A stretch of 64,000 nt of DNA, taken from the NCBI GenBank assembly GCA_965220955.1, contig CBDCRK010000024.1, positions 14,291-78,290 of the forward strand. Direction: 5' to 3'. The DNA is from CBDCRK01 sp965220955. Lineage in GTDB: Bacteria > Desulfobacterota > Binatia > Bin18 > CBDCRK01. The notes beneath the pieces are model-generated. The model did no database searches. It was not told the DNA's origin and saw only the letters and a program-made list of their open reading frames with translations. Shown in pieces: positions 16,784 to 25,744 of the stretch. Positions within the stretch are counted from its first letter, which is position 1; each line of letters starts with the position of its first letter. A program made the position numbers and the translations under genes.

Positions 16784-16823
16784 CTTTCTGTTCCACGGCC
16801 AGGAAGATGTAGAAATCCGAACC

Positions 16824-18236
16824 CTAGGCCGTTTCTCCCTGAATTGACTGCACTCCCTGTATAAGCCGCCGGCGGACCGATTCTTCAGGCATAACAGGTT
16901 CTTGGTTGCGAAAAATTCCCACCTCCTCAAGCCAGGCAAGGAACTCAGGGGCTGGCCGCAGACCCAAAAGCTTGCGCACCCCAAGCGCATCATGAAAGCT
17001 GGTGGACTGGTAGCTCAGCATGACATCGTCGGCACTGGGCACACCCATAAAATAATTACAGCCAGCCGCCGCTAGCAAAATCATCAAGTTGTCGGCAGAG
17101 TTCTGGTCAGCCACAGCATGATTAGTGTAACAAACGTCACAACCCATGGGCAGACCTAATAACTTGCCCATAAAATGGTCTTCCAAACCGGCCCGGATAA
17201 TCTGTCTCTCGTTATATAGGTATTCCGGTCCAATGAAGCCCACAACACTGTTCACCAGAAAGGGGTCAAAGGCACGCGCCACACCATAGGTACGGGCCTC
17301 CAGGGTAAGCTGGTCCACACCGTGGTGAGCGTTCGCTGACAGGGCGCTACCCTGACCTGTCTCGAAATACATAACATTCTCCCCAATCCAGGCAATGTCC
17401 CGATTTCGGTGATGCTCTAGGACCTGCTCCTGTCCTTCACGTAACAGACTAAGATTAATACCGAAGCTGGCATTGGCCGCCTCAGTGCCAGCAATGGATT
17501 GGAAAAGTAGATCCACCGGCGCACCGCGTTTCAGACTGGCAAGCTGCGTGCTTATATGCGCCAGGCAACAGGCCTGCGTGGGAATTCCATAGGTGTCAAT
17601 CAAACGGGCAAGACTACTGAGAATGTTAACAACCGTATCAACGGATTCAGTCGCCGGGTTAACCCCAAGGACTGCATCGCCGCAGCCGAATAACAATCCG
17701 TCTACAGTGGAAAGGAGGATGCCGCCAAGGTCATCAGTGGGATGGTTAGGCTGCAAGCGGATACCCAGTACCCCACGTTCCCCCATGGTATTACGACAAC
17801 GCGTAACCGTACGGATTTTGCTTGCCACCAGGATGAGGTCTTTATTGCTCATCAGCTTGGCAACAGCCGCGGCCATCTCCGGGGTGATGGCCTTATGCAA
17901 CCGACGCAGTTCGTCTTCGCCCACGGCATTATCCAAAAGGTACTCGCGAAATTCGCCAACAGTTAAGCTACTAATGGAACGGAAGGTTTTCTGGTCAAGC
18001 CTGTCTAAAATGAGGCGGCTAACCTCATCCTGGTCGGGGTCAATCAACGGCTGGTTAACAATCTCGGAGAGGCTAACATCAGCAAGGACTCGCTTGGCGG
18101 CTACACGCTCGCGCTCGGAATCGGCAGCTACCCCGGCTAGATGGTCGCCGGACTTCTCCTCGTTGGCCTTGGCGAATACTTCACAGAGGTCAGCAAAGAC
18201 AAAGCGTTCAGCGCGAATAGTGGTGGCATAACCCAT
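16824..18236 (-). CDS. eutB: ethanolamine ammonia-lyase large subunit EutB
   Basis: A 470-residue TIM-barrel subunit that binds ethanolamine. The conserved core is clear: FETGQGSALSANAHHG, FLVNSVVGFIGPEYLYNERQ, GLEDHFMGKLLGLPMGCDVC and YTNHAVADQNSADNLM. In the E. coli enzyme the first segment reads ANFG rather than AHHG, a variant I associate with stand-alone copies. The start follows GAGGTGAGG. It is transcribed with eutC and divergently from a deacetylase gene. Lack of microcompartment genes suggests a free cytosolic enzyme that would need cobalamin from elsewhere in the genome. Confidence 0.95.
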   Translation of the reverse strand: MGYATTIRAERFVFADLCEVFAKANEEKSGDHLAGVAADSERERVAAKRVLADVSLSEIVNQPLIDPDQDEVSRLILDRLDQKTFRSISSLTVGEFREYLLDNAVGEDELRRLHKAITPEMAAAVAKLMSNKDLILVASKIRTVTRCRNTMGERGVLGIRLQPNHPTDDLGGILLSTVDGLLFGCGDAVLGVNPATESVDTVVNILSSLARLIDTYGIPTQACCLAHISTQLASLKRGAPVDLLFQSIAGTEAANASFGINLSLLREGQEQVLEHHRNRDIAWIGENVMYFETGQGSALSANAHHGVDQLTLEARTYGVARAFDPFLVNSVVGFIGPEYLYNERQIIRAGLEDHFMGKLLGLPMGCDVCYTNHAVADQNSADNLMILLAAAGCNYFMGVPSADDVMLSYQSTSFHDALGVRKLLGLRPAPEFLAWLEEVGIFRNQEPVMPEESVRRRLIQGVQSIQGETA

Positions 18237-18295
18237 GGCCTCACCTCATCAGATTAGCCTCACAACGAACCTTCTTTGTGGGCATAAGCGCGAGA

Positions 18296-18324
18296 TTGAC
18301 AGCATTAGAGTGTGGCACTACACT
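18296..18324 (+). promoter_or_regulatory. sigma-70 promoter of the deacetylase gene
   Basis: TTGACA at 18296-18301, exactly 17 bases, then TACACT at 18319-18324. It lies in the divergent region between eutB and the deacetylase and would give a leader of about 45 bases to the ATG at 18377. Confidence 0.7.
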
Positions 18325-18376
18325 CGTTCTTGTCAAGGTTGGTGTCTGGTTTGTACGCTGCCAGAAAGGAGTATCC

Positions 18377-19276
18377 ATGAGTAATCCCAGGGCAGACTAT
18401 ACCCCCATTGTCCACCGTAAACCTCTTAAGCTGCCGGGCAACGCTCGGGTGGCCGTATGGCCCATCATAAACATAGAGGAATGGGACATCAATGCACCCA
18501 TGGCCCGTACCGCACTACCCGCCCCACAGGGAGTCACAGTAATCCCCGACATTGCTAACTTTAGCTGGTTCGACTACGGTCTGAGGGTCGGATTCTGGCG
18601 ACTGAAACAGGTCCTGGACAAGCACCAGGTGAGGGCAACGGTAAGCCTCAACGCCTCTGTCTGTAAGTCTTACCCGGCTATAGTGGAGGAGAGCCTCGGG
18701 AGTGGGTGGGAAATCATCGGCCACGGCGTAATTCAGAGGGCTTTGAACCTCGAAGAAGACGAACGGGAAGTGATAAGAAGAACCATTCAGCTCATTAAAG
18801 AGACTACGGGTAAGGCACCCAGGGGTTGGATGGGACCGGGGCTGGCCGAGACCTTCGACACTCCCGACATCCTGGCTGAGGAGGGAATCGAGTATGTGTG
18901 CGATTGGGTTAACGATGACCAGCCTTACCCCATGAGGGTGAGGAAGGGCAACCTGATTGCTCTACCTTATACGGTAGAGATTAATGATATACCCATGTAC
19001 CTGATACAGAACCATTCTTCGCCAGAGATATTTGAGCGGTCGCGAGATCAGTTCGACACCCTATACCAAGAAGGCTCTGAGAACGCCAGGATAATGGCGG
19101 TTTCTACCCACCCTTATATCACCGGCGTACCCCACCGCATCCGCTACTATGACCAGATCTTCCAGTACCTCAAGCAGCATGAGGGCGTGCTCTTCATGAC
19201 CGGCAGCGAAATCTTAGACTGGTATAAAACGGAATCGCCTATGACTTCGCCTCCGCCAAGAGGAGAAGACTTTTAG
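18377..19276 (+). CDS. polysaccharide deacetylase family protein (PuuE/allantoinase-like), C-terminus altered by insertion
   Basis: A 299-residue NodB-fold hydrolase. ATG 18377 is chosen because AAAGGAG precedes it and a promoter fits; an earlier ATG at 18278 lies upstream of that promoter. Motifs resemble the PuuE allantoinase-like branch: PDIANFSWFDYGLRVGFWRL, NASVCKSYP, GWEIIGHG, RGWMGPGLAETFDTPDIL and STHPYITGVPHRI. Metal ligands are probably the His in IIGHG and STHPY plus nearby acidic residues. The last residues after ILDWYKTE come from the 3' end of the tnpB element on the opposite strand, so the native C-terminus has been replaced. Substrate likely a small amide or C-N compound; unproven. 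Confidence 0.85.
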   Translation: MSNPRADYTPIVHRKPLKLPGNARVAVWPIINIEEWDINAPMARTALPAPQGVTVIPDIANFSWFDYGLRVGFWRLKQVLDKHQVRATVSLNASVCKSYPAIVEESLGSGWEIIGHGVIQRALNLEEDEREVIRRTIQLIKETTGKAPRGWMGPGLAETFDTPDILAEEGIEYVCDWVNDDQPYPMRVRKGNLIALPYTVEINDIPMYLIQNHSSPEIFERSRDQFDTLYQEGSENARIMAVSTHPYITGVPHRIRYYDQIFQYLKQHEGVLFMTGSEILDWYKTESPMTSPPPRGEDF

Positions 19277-20348
19277 GAGACTTGTGAGAATCACCGTAAT
19301 GGCAGGCCCTACGTCGTATTACACAGCTCGCGTTGAAGTCGGCATTATGGGTAAACCCACACCGATAACAACGGAACATTTCCCGACGACGGAAAGTCTC
19401 TACCGACCCGCAGGCGGAGCAAGTGAGCGAGGTGTAAGGCGGGGCGATCAACTTAACCCGGACTCCTACCAAAGAGGCAAGAAGCGCAGTGCGTTTTGCA
19501 AAGAACCGCGCTGCATGCTGCTTGTATCTCAGGAGTCGCTTAGGGTCCTCAAGCGCAATGCCTCGGCCAGTAGCCAATGCCACGGACACCAGTTTTCTGG
19601 CTTCATGAGCGAGCACTTGTCTCTGAGGGGTTTGACGGCCGAAGTCATGGGGCTGGCCCTGTCTTTGACGTTCGGCCGTCCTTTCTTTTTGTTTCTTCAG
19701 GATGGGGCGGAGGTCCGGCCCACGGTATCCATCAGATCGGGTCACTGCTGTTCTTACGCCCACGTCATTCCCGTACCATTCTTCGGCTTCGTAGGCTTCG
19801 GGCAAAGGACAGCAGACGTAGACAATGGCGTACCACTTGCCCTGGCGGCGCATGACCTGGGTGGACTTGCTCAGCTTTGCTCCCGGATGCTCCAGGGCCC
19901 GGTTGAGTGCCCGGTGCTTCTTGGCTGGCAAGTAGAGCTGGCAGTCTCTGCTAAGCCCTTCGATGTGTACCCAAAGATCAAAGCTGGTGTCCTTCCTGGG
20001 TTGCTGCACCTCTGCGGCATCACAAAGCTCAGCGTGCAGGTAGGGCAGTTTCATCGCTTCGGCGCACCGCTGCTTCTTGAGAGCTTTGGTAGACTTTCTG
20101 GCCCGTTTGTAATCAGTGGCGGCCCGGTAACGTACTCTCTGCTTGAACTCACCTTCACCTGCCTGAGACTTGCCTTTGAGAGAAAGTTTTCCTTCTTGGG
20201 CCACCATGGAATCCAGAAAATCAATCTGGGTGTGGTGCTCGCGCTGAAAGTAACTACAAAGCATACCCAGCAGGTCGGACTTGATCCTGGTAGGGTAGAG
20301 CTTGACACGATAAGCCAGAGTAAGAGTCTCGTTTGGGGAGTGCTCCAC
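19239..20348 (-). CDS. tnpB: IS200/IS605-family TnpB RNA-guided nuclease
   Basis: A 369-residue TnpB-type protein. RuvC-like catalytic residues look intact: Asp in GNDVGVRTAV, Glu in GIALEDPKRLL and Asp in HNADFNASCV. The zinc ribbon has CSACG and CYRCG. The N-terminal wedge region (LAYRVKLYPTRIKSDLL) is standard. TnpB cuts DNA guided by an RNA from the element's right end; here the right end would lie near or beyond the stop at 19239, inside the deacetylase coding sequence. There is no tnpA, so movement would need a transposase in trans. Start is GTG at 20348. Complete and possibly active. Confidence 0.9.
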   Translation of the reverse strand: MEHSPNETLTLAYRVKLYPTRIKSDLLGMLCSYFQREHHTQIDFLDSMVAQEGKLSLKGKSQAGEGEFKQRVRYRAATDYKRARKSTKALKKQRCAEAMKLPYLHAELCDAAEVQQPRKDTSFDLWVHIEGLSRDCQLYLPAKKHRALNRALEHPGAKLSKSTQVMRRQGKWYAIVYVCCPLPEAYEAEEWYGNDVGVRTAVTRSDGYRGPDLRPILKKQKERTAERQRQGQPHDFGRQTPQRQVLAHEARKLVSVALATGRGIALEDPKRLLRYKQHAARFFAKRTALLASLVGVRVKLIAPPYTSLTCSACGSVETFRRREMFRCYRCGFTHNADFNASCVIRRRACHYGDSHKSPKSLLLLAEAKS

Positions 20349-20414
20349 AGCGCTAACAATATACTTATGAAGGGAAGAAAAATCAGCCCCGCCTCGTGCG
20401 AAGTCATAGGCTCA

Positions 20415-20447
20415 CCGCACAGGTGCGGTTATAACGCTCGCGAGCGT
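20415..20447. repeat. paired hairpins on the left side of the tnpB element
   Basis: CCGCAC-AG-GTGCGG (20415-20428) and the 14-base perfect palindrome ACGCTCGCGAGCGT (20434-20447) lie next to each other upstream of tnpB. IS200/IS605 elements carry subterminal hairpins recognised by the transposase, so these probably mark the left end. Confidence 0.6.
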
Positions 20448-20568
20448 GACACTAACTCGCTCGCTAAGCTTGCACATTAAAAGAAAGGTGCTCGGAGGTG
20501 GTGTTACCCGACAACCCGTGAGCTACCCTCTAGGTTGCAAGCAATATTTAGCTTAGAGAATCAGGAGT

Positions 20569-22218
20569 ATGTCTGTGACAAACCTATCTGCTTATCCCTC
20601 TGCCAGCCGGCCGGTGGCGACCGGAGTCAACGGCATGGTGGCTTCGGCACACCCTCTGGCATCCTTAGCGGGGCTGCGCCTGCTTATGGCTGGCGGTAAC
20701 GCCTTCGACGCTGCTGTGGCAACAGCTGCTACCTTAAATGTGGTCGAGCCCTACATGTCAGGAGTAGGAGGAATCGGCCTGGCACTGGTTTACCTAGCCA
20801 AGGAAAATCGGGTCCGAGCGCTCAACTTCTCAGGTAGGGCTCCTAAAGCTGCTGAGCCCTCCAGGTTCACAGAGGAGACAAAGGAAACTGGCGTTCTTGC
20901 TCCCCTTGTTCCAGGCAATGTGGCGGGTTGGCTCACCCTCCACGAAACCTATGGATTGCTGGACAGGGAGCGCATATTCCAGCCGGCCATAGATTATGCC
21001 GAATATGGCTTCCCGGTGACTCAGCTGAACAGTCGCATGATGGCCCAAAGTACGCCAAGACTGTCCAGATTCCCATCAGCATCCATCATACTAGACAGCT
21101 CGGGACAACCACCCAAACCGGGCACCCGACTCAAGATGCCTCAGCTTGCCGAGTCTCTACGCACAATTTCTCAACATGGCAAGGAGACCTTCTACAGAGG
21201 TGAGCTGGCGCAAAGCATTGTCAAGGGTAATCAGGAAATGGGCGGTCTCTTTACCCAGGACGATCTGGCAAAGTACGAAGCTCAGTGGCAGGAGCCCATA
21301 CACATCAACTATCGGGATTATGAGATATATACCACCCCGCCCAATTCCAGTGGCTTCCAGATTTTGCAGACCCTAAAACTTATGGAGGGCTTCCACTCGA
21401 CAGACCTGATATTCCAGCATCCCAATACCCTGCACCTGTTCATGGAGGCGGTCAAACTCTGTGTGACCGACCGCATTAAGTATGCTGGTGACCCGAATTA
21501 CGTGGACATCCCCATAAAGGGGCTTCTTTCGGATGAGTACGCGGCCCACCAAAGGCTAAGGGTAAACCGCGAAAAGGCGGCCCTTGTCTCCGGTGAGCAC
21601 TATACTCGAAAAGTACCCTCCGGGTCCCTCACCGCGGGAAGCCCGGAGGAATTCGACGGCGGCATGACAACACACTTCGCTGTTGCCGACAGGGAAGGCA
21701 ACGTGGTGTCCATAACCCAGACCTTGGGTGGGGCTTTCGGCTCAGCGCTGGCTGTGGGCAATACCGGTATATTCCTCAACAATATGAGCTACTGGTTTGA
21801 CCTTGAAGAGGGCAGCCCTAACCTCATAGGCCCAGATAAGCGAGTTGATTTTGTAGTTGCTCCCACCCAGACCTTAAAGGCGGGTAAATTCTTTTTGAGC
21901 ATGGGCACGCCTGGGAGTTGGGGCATTCTGCAGACAACTCCCCAGTTGCTGGTGAACGCTCTGGACTTTGGCATGAACATTCAGGAAGCTGTTGAGGCGC
22001 CCCGGTTCCGCTATTATACGGGTCGGCATGTCGAGATGGAGGAGCGCTTCCCTGCCCACGTGCGCCGTGCGCTGGAAGACCGCGGGCACGAAATTAGTGT
22101 CATTGAGCCCTGGTCCATATCTGTAGGCGGTGCGCAAGCAATCCAGGTAGACATGGAGGCAGGCGTGTTTCAGGGTGCTGCCGACCCGCGTAGAGACGGA
22201 TACGCTATGGGCTGGTGA
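20569..22218 (+). CDS. gamma-glutamyltransferase family protein
   Basis: A 549-residue Ntn-hydrolase of the GGT family, which self-cleaves before a Thr to give two subunits. The processing/catalytic Thr lies in DGGMTTHFAVADREGNVVS. The N-terminal domain has NGMVASAHPLASLAGLRLLM, GGNAFDAAVA and GVGGIG; the substrate-binding Arg is in NFSGRAP. No signal peptide is visible, unlike secreted GGTs. ATG 20569 has AGGAG only one base away; the GTG at 20575 has ideal spacing and may be the real start. The tnpB element lies just upstream in opposite orientation. It may act on glutathione-like or other gamma-glutamyl or acyl amides. Confidence 0.9.
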   Translation: MSVTNLSAYPSASRPVATGVNGMVASAHPLASLAGLRLLMAGGNAFDAAVATAATLNVVEPYMSGVGGIGLALVYLAKENRVRALNFSGRAPKAAEPSRFTEETKETGVLAPLVPGNVAGWLTLHETYGLLDRERIFQPAIDYAEYGFPVTQLNSRMMAQSTPRLSRFPSASIILDSSGQPPKPGTRLKMPQLAESLRTISQHGKETFYRGELAQSIVKGNQEMGGLFTQDDLAKYEAQWQEPIHINYRDYEIYTTPPNSSGFQILQTLKLMEGFHSTDLIFQHPNTLHLFMEAVKLCVTDRIKYAGDPNYVDIPIKGLLSDEYAAHQRLRVNREKAALVSGEHYTRKVPSGSLTAGSPEEFDGGMTTHFAVADREGNVVSITQTLGGAFGSALAVGNTGIFLNNMSYWFDLEEGSPNLIGPDKRVDFVVAPTQTLKAGKFFLSMGTPGSWGILQTTPQLLVNALDFGMNIQEAVEAPRFRYYTGRHVEMEERFPAHVRRALEDRGHEISVIEPWSISVGGAQAIQVDMEAGVFQGAADPRRDGYAMGW

Positions 22219-22255
22219 TCAGGGCAAACGGTGGCCCCCTCACCTGCACCGTGAG

Positions 22256-22420
22256 TTAGACGCTGGGCCTGGTACTCTCCACTGCCGCCGGTTCTATTTT
22301 CTTAAGCTCGTTTTTCAACCCAAGCCGCCGGGCCGCCTCACTGACCGATAGTCCTAGTGCTGATAGCACATCCTCGCGCACGACTTCACCCGGATGAATG
22401 GGTGCGCGCTGGTTGCACGG
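22256..22420 (-). pseudogene. HigA-like antitoxin N-terminal remnant
   Basis: The minus strand reads APIHPGEVVREDVLSALGLS and VSEAARRLG, the start of HigA-type helix-turn-helix antitoxins (HPGE..REDVL..LGLS...A...LG). After this the usual recognition helix (VSR..L..VLNG) is replaced by unrelated residues and a stop, and there is no start codon upstream. No HigB toxin is seen. Confidence 0.6.
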
Positions 22421-22740
22421 TGGGATCGAGAGTCACAAAAGAGACAATGATGTTAGTCGTTGGCCTCCCGGATAGGAGCAAATTCAAGGGGTATGAAAAA
22501 AGCTCCAAGCATCGAAAGGCCGAATCGTTCATCAAAAAACAAGGACGAGAAATTAGTCTACTCTCCGAGACGGACTTTTTTGACATTATTAGCCTCGAAA
22601 AGCCCAAGATTGCAAAGCAACCGCAAAGAAAAAAGAGAACAATAGAAGACATCATGAGGGAATCTCTGGCTGAATTTTCGGAGCGGCTCAACCTCCCGAT
22701 CAACAAGGAGGCCATACATTCTGTCCATGGACCAGGGTAA
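22420..22740 (+). pseudogene. BRCT-domain fragment
   Basis: The plus frame encodes SRVTKETMMLVVGLPDRSKF, then KGYEKSSKHRKAE and ISLLSETDFFDII. This resembles the second half of a BRCT domain as in exonuclease and ligase-type proteins (LVVG, KxxKAxxL, I.I..E.DF). Similarity begins before the ATG at 22447, so the front of a larger protein has been lost. The tail (KRTIEDIMRESLAEFSERLN) is charged. It could still be translated as a small protein. Confidence 0.5.
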
Positions 22741-22761
22741 GGGTCAGGCATGTGTATTGAC

Positions 22762-23013
22762 TTACTTCTGAAATACCTGGAGTACCCTAGCCTCAGTCTT
22801 TAACTCCCGCTTGCTTCTATACTGGTCATACAGCCCACTTATCACCGCCGGACCTCTCTGTGACTGCCTCGCCATCTCCTCGGTCTTCTCCCACTCCCGC
22901 CCCAAGTACACTATCATCGCTCGCACCGCCACCCTGCTTCGTTGATGACCCGCTCGCAATAATACCTCAGGCTCTATCCCATGCTCCTTGGTCACTGCCG
23001 GGACTAACAACAT
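22762..23013 (-). pseudogene. REP-associated tyrosine transposase, C-terminal fragment
   Basis: An 83-residue frame GIEPEVLLRAGHQRSRVAVR, AMIVYLGREWEKTEEMARQS and RGPAVISGLYDQY. It resembles the DnaA-like helix-turn-helix tail attached to many Y1 (IS200-like, REP-associated) transposases. The catalytic HUH domain and tyrosine are absent, and the same frame continues a little upstream without a start. It is a remnant, wedged against the FAD oxidase fragment. Confidence 0.5.
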
Positions 23014-23036
23014 AAATTGTTGTTCCCAGAGTCCAT

Positions 23037-23912
23037 TTAGGTGAACATCCGCCGGTAATGCCGATACCAGTCACTCTGGAAGACCTCGTTGGCATCGTAC
23101 TTGCGCTTGAGGTCCAGGAACTTTGGCATCTGTGGATAACAGACATCTAGTTGCCGGTGACTGGCCCAGCGGTGATAGGTAAGGAAATAACTGCCACCCT
23201 GCTCGATCGCCCTATCTATAATTCGGCGGAAATCGTTCGCCGCCTTGGCAATACCCTGTGGACTGTGAGACACATGGAGGTTCATGACAATACACACGTA
23301 GGACTCCTTCGCCCAGGGAAGAAACGATTCGTCATCCTTTTCAATAAGACGGATGGTACCGTAGATGACTTTAACCGCGTAGCGGCGGAAGTCGGAGGAA
23401 AGGGTGTCAAGGAATGCACCTAATGCGGGTCGCGGAACATACACCTCGGTGATCATTTCCGTACCCGGCCAATCTAAACCGGTACGCCGATCCACAGCCT
23501 TGTGGTAGTCGTCGATGTAAGTGCTGAGCTGATGGATGTCGGACCAATAGATCTGGCCACTGGTAGAAAGGTAATACGAGGAATAGACTTCAAACACTCG
23601 CTTTGGGTCTTTGTGCGCCAGGAAATAAAGTTCGCGCCAGTCATCAGTGCTCAATCTCTTCTGAGTCGCAGGAGTAGGCTCAGACTCATCTACTGGCCGA
23701 TAACAGGAAAACACGCCTTTCTTTAGAAATCCAGAGGATTCCGGGTCAATGGAGAACTGGCAATCGCCATACAGATATCCGTTGGCAATGCGCTGATCAA
23801 AGGCCGGAATGAGATCGTCTATATCGATGATCTCAACCACCCGTTGCAGTTTCTTGCGCGGTATCAGGCGCAAGGTAACACTCGCAATTACGCCGAAGAT
23901 GCCGTACCCTGA
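23037..23912 (-). pseudogene. FAD-linked oxidoreductase lacking its FAD-binding domain
   Basis: The frame reads SGYGIFGVIASVTLRLIPRK and then about 275 residues of the substrate-side domain of a PCMH-type FAD oxidase, ending KRKYDANEVFQSDWY. In these enzymes GG(Y/L)G(L/I)FGVI..VTLRL closes the FAD-binding domain, which normally occupies the first 170-200 residues. That domain is missing: upstream the strand changes into a membrane-protein gene in another frame. An internal ATG at 23873 could start a 278-residue product without flavin site, so an active enzyme is unlikely. Confidence 0.75.
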
Positions 23913-24120
23913 TGAGCTTGAGCATCACCATAATCATCAGGATCTGGATTGGCAGCAGGATCGGATAAGGAAGCAGGCCGGAGTACCAGTGTTCCATGGC
24001 AGGTAAGAATTCAACACCGAAAAAGGTCACCAGTATCTGGCCAAGAACGCGCAGTACAAACAGAAAGGTTAACAAAGACAAGAGGATGGCGTAGCGCCTC
24101 CTCTCCTGGTCATTAGGCAA
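23911..24120 (-). pseudogene. truncated small membrane protein
   Basis: From ATG 24120 the frame encodes two hydrophobic segments (YAILLSLLTFLFVLRVLGQI and YPILLPIQILMIMVMLKLI) typical of an uncharacterised membrane protein of about 130-150 residues. At about 23911 it runs into the FAD oxidase sequence out of frame and ends with unrelated residues (RVRHLRRNCECYL...). The start probably still works; the product is truncated. Confidence 0.55.
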
Positions 24121-24223
24121 AGCACCACCTCGGGAAAAAGTTGATCCTCATGAGATATAGGCGGGAGGCTATTTACGAAAACTCTACTTTCTTTTCCCTT
24201 GGCCTCACGCCTGCTTATAGCAC

Positions 24224-25522
24224 TTACGGTCGCTTATAGATGATGCCGTCTTTCATAACAAAACTGACCCGCTGCATGGTCGTAATGTCTACCGTGGGGT
24301 CTTGCGGCACCGCAATGATGTCTGCCAGTTTGCCTGTCTCTATTGTCCCTAGCTGCTTCTCAACACCCAGCAGCGTGGCAGCACTCAAAGTTGCCGAACG
24401 AAGAGCTGCCATTACCGGCATTCCAGCCTCCACCATATACTCGAATTCTTTGGCATTATCGCCGTGGGGCGATACCCCGCTATCGGTACCGAAGGCAATC
24501 TTTACGCCGCCCTGGTAAGCCTTGGCAAAGGTCTGCTGGATAAGTGGCCCAATAGTCGCAGCCTTGGTGCGAACGACTTCCGGGAAAAAGCCCTCAACTT
24601 CGGCTTTCTCTCCTACCCATATGCCGGCTATGATGGTTGGCACATAGAAGGTGCCGTGCTCTTTCATCAGCTGGATCACCTCGTCATCCATGTAAGTTCC
24701 ATGCTCAATGGACCGGACCCCAGCACGAATAGCCCGTTTCATGCCTTCTGTACCATGAGCATGGGCGGCTACCTGAAAGCCATAGTCCTTAGCGGTTTCC
24801 ACAATGATGCGAATTTCCTCTTCGGTGAACTGCGGATTCTGCCCACTGGCAGCAACACTTAGTACACCGCCAGTTGCCGTAATCTTAATCAGATCGGCAC
24901 CATCCTTATACCGCTGACGGACCGCCTGACGGGCATCTTCGATGCTGTTAATCACTCCCTCTTTGGGACCAGGGTCTCCCATAAGGTCGGCCCGCATGCC
25001 ATTCGTGGGATCGGCATGCCCACCCGTGGTTGCCAGGGACTTGGCAGCGGTGTAAATCCGTGGACCCTTTACTAAACCTCGGTTTACGGCGCGCTTCAAA
25101 GACACGGTTACGTTGTAACCATCGCCCACGTTGCGCACTGTAGTAAATCCTGCCAACAAGGTCTTTTCCGCATAGGCCGCGGCCCGAAAGGCATAGTCTG
25201 CCGGGTCCAGGCGGAAACGTTCAGAATAGGAGTTCTTGCTCAGTTGAGACGATAGGTGGGTGTGCGAGTCAATCAATCCCGGCATACAGGTGTGCGCTTT
25301 CAGGTCAACAATCTGGGAATCCTTGTTAGGAGTGCGGTATCCGGACTCAACACCGTTGATGCGGTTGTTTTCAAGCAAAATGCTTACTTCGCTGACCAGC
25401 TTGCCAGCATCCACATCCACCAACTGGCCACAGTGGAGCACAGTGGTTGCACCCAATGCCGGAAAAGCCGGGAGAAGAGCCAAAAACAGAATGAGCAAGC
25501 CTATACCGTAGACGGTCCTCAT
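24224..25522 (-). CDS. secreted metal-dependent amidohydrolase, prolidase-like
   Basis: A 432-residue amidohydrolase with signal peptide. ATG 25522 is chosen because GGAGG precedes it by seven bases and a hydrophobic leader follows (TVYGIGLLILFLALLPAFPA then LGA). The TIM-barrel metal site is complete: DSHTHLSS, a carboxylated-Lys candidate in ADLIKITATGG, AAHAHGTEG, SIEHGTYMD and FGTDSGVSPHG. This set belongs to the Xaa-Pro dipeptidase/imidazolonepropionase-like group found in the periplasm, which cleaves dipeptides or organophosphates. Substrate unknown. It is the last intact gene of a long minus-strand run. Confidence 0.9.
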   Translation of the reverse strand: MRTVYGIGLLILFLALLPAFPALGATTVLHCGQLVDVDAGKLVSEVSILLENNRINGVESGYRTPNKDSQIVDLKAHTCMPGLIDSHTHLSSQLSKNSYSERFRLDPADYAFRAAAYAEKTLLAGFTTVRNVGDGYNVTVSLKRAVNRGLVKGPRIYTAAKSLATTGGHADPTNGMRADLMGDPGPKEGVINSIEDARQAVRQRYKDGADLIKITATGGVLSVAASGQNPQFTEEEIRIIVETAKDYGFQVAAHAHGTEGMKRAIRAGVRSIEHGTYMDDEVIQLMKEHGTFYVPTIIAGIWVGEKAEVEGFFPEVVRTKAATIGPLIQQTFAKAYQGGVKIAFGTDSGVSPHGDNAKEFEYMVEAGMPVMAALRSATLSAATLLGVEKQLGTIETGKLADIIAVPQDPTVDITTMQRVSFVMKDGIIYKRP

Positions 25523-25640
25523 TGTGTAACCTCCGTGGGGAAATGCCGGCTGGGGTGCGGGACGAAAGTGATTGAATATGGGAGCTGTTAGTTTGGCTAT
25601 AGGTATGGTTGTGCCTATAGCCAGTAGAGGAATAGGACTC

Positions 25641-25700
25641 CTACCGGGCTGGCTATTTTTGGCCAAGCACTGAAACTGCCTACCAAGGCCAGCCCGGTAG
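25641..25700. repeat. 60-base palindromic element, 13-bp perfect arms
   Basis: CTACCGGGCTGGC (25641-25653) pairs perfectly with GCCAGCCCGGTAG (25688-25700) around 34 bases. It lies between two minus-strand genes. It has no T run, so a simple terminator is less likely than a REP-like or small mobile palindrome. Confidence 0.75.
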
Positions 25701-25744
25701 TGAGAAAGATGACTAATTTGACAGGATCAGAACCTGTGATCTGC

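Noticed and set aside
19284..20480. 398-codon plus frame opposite tnpB
   Set aside because: tnpB has complete catalytic and zinc motifs; the opposite frame has no recognisable domain.
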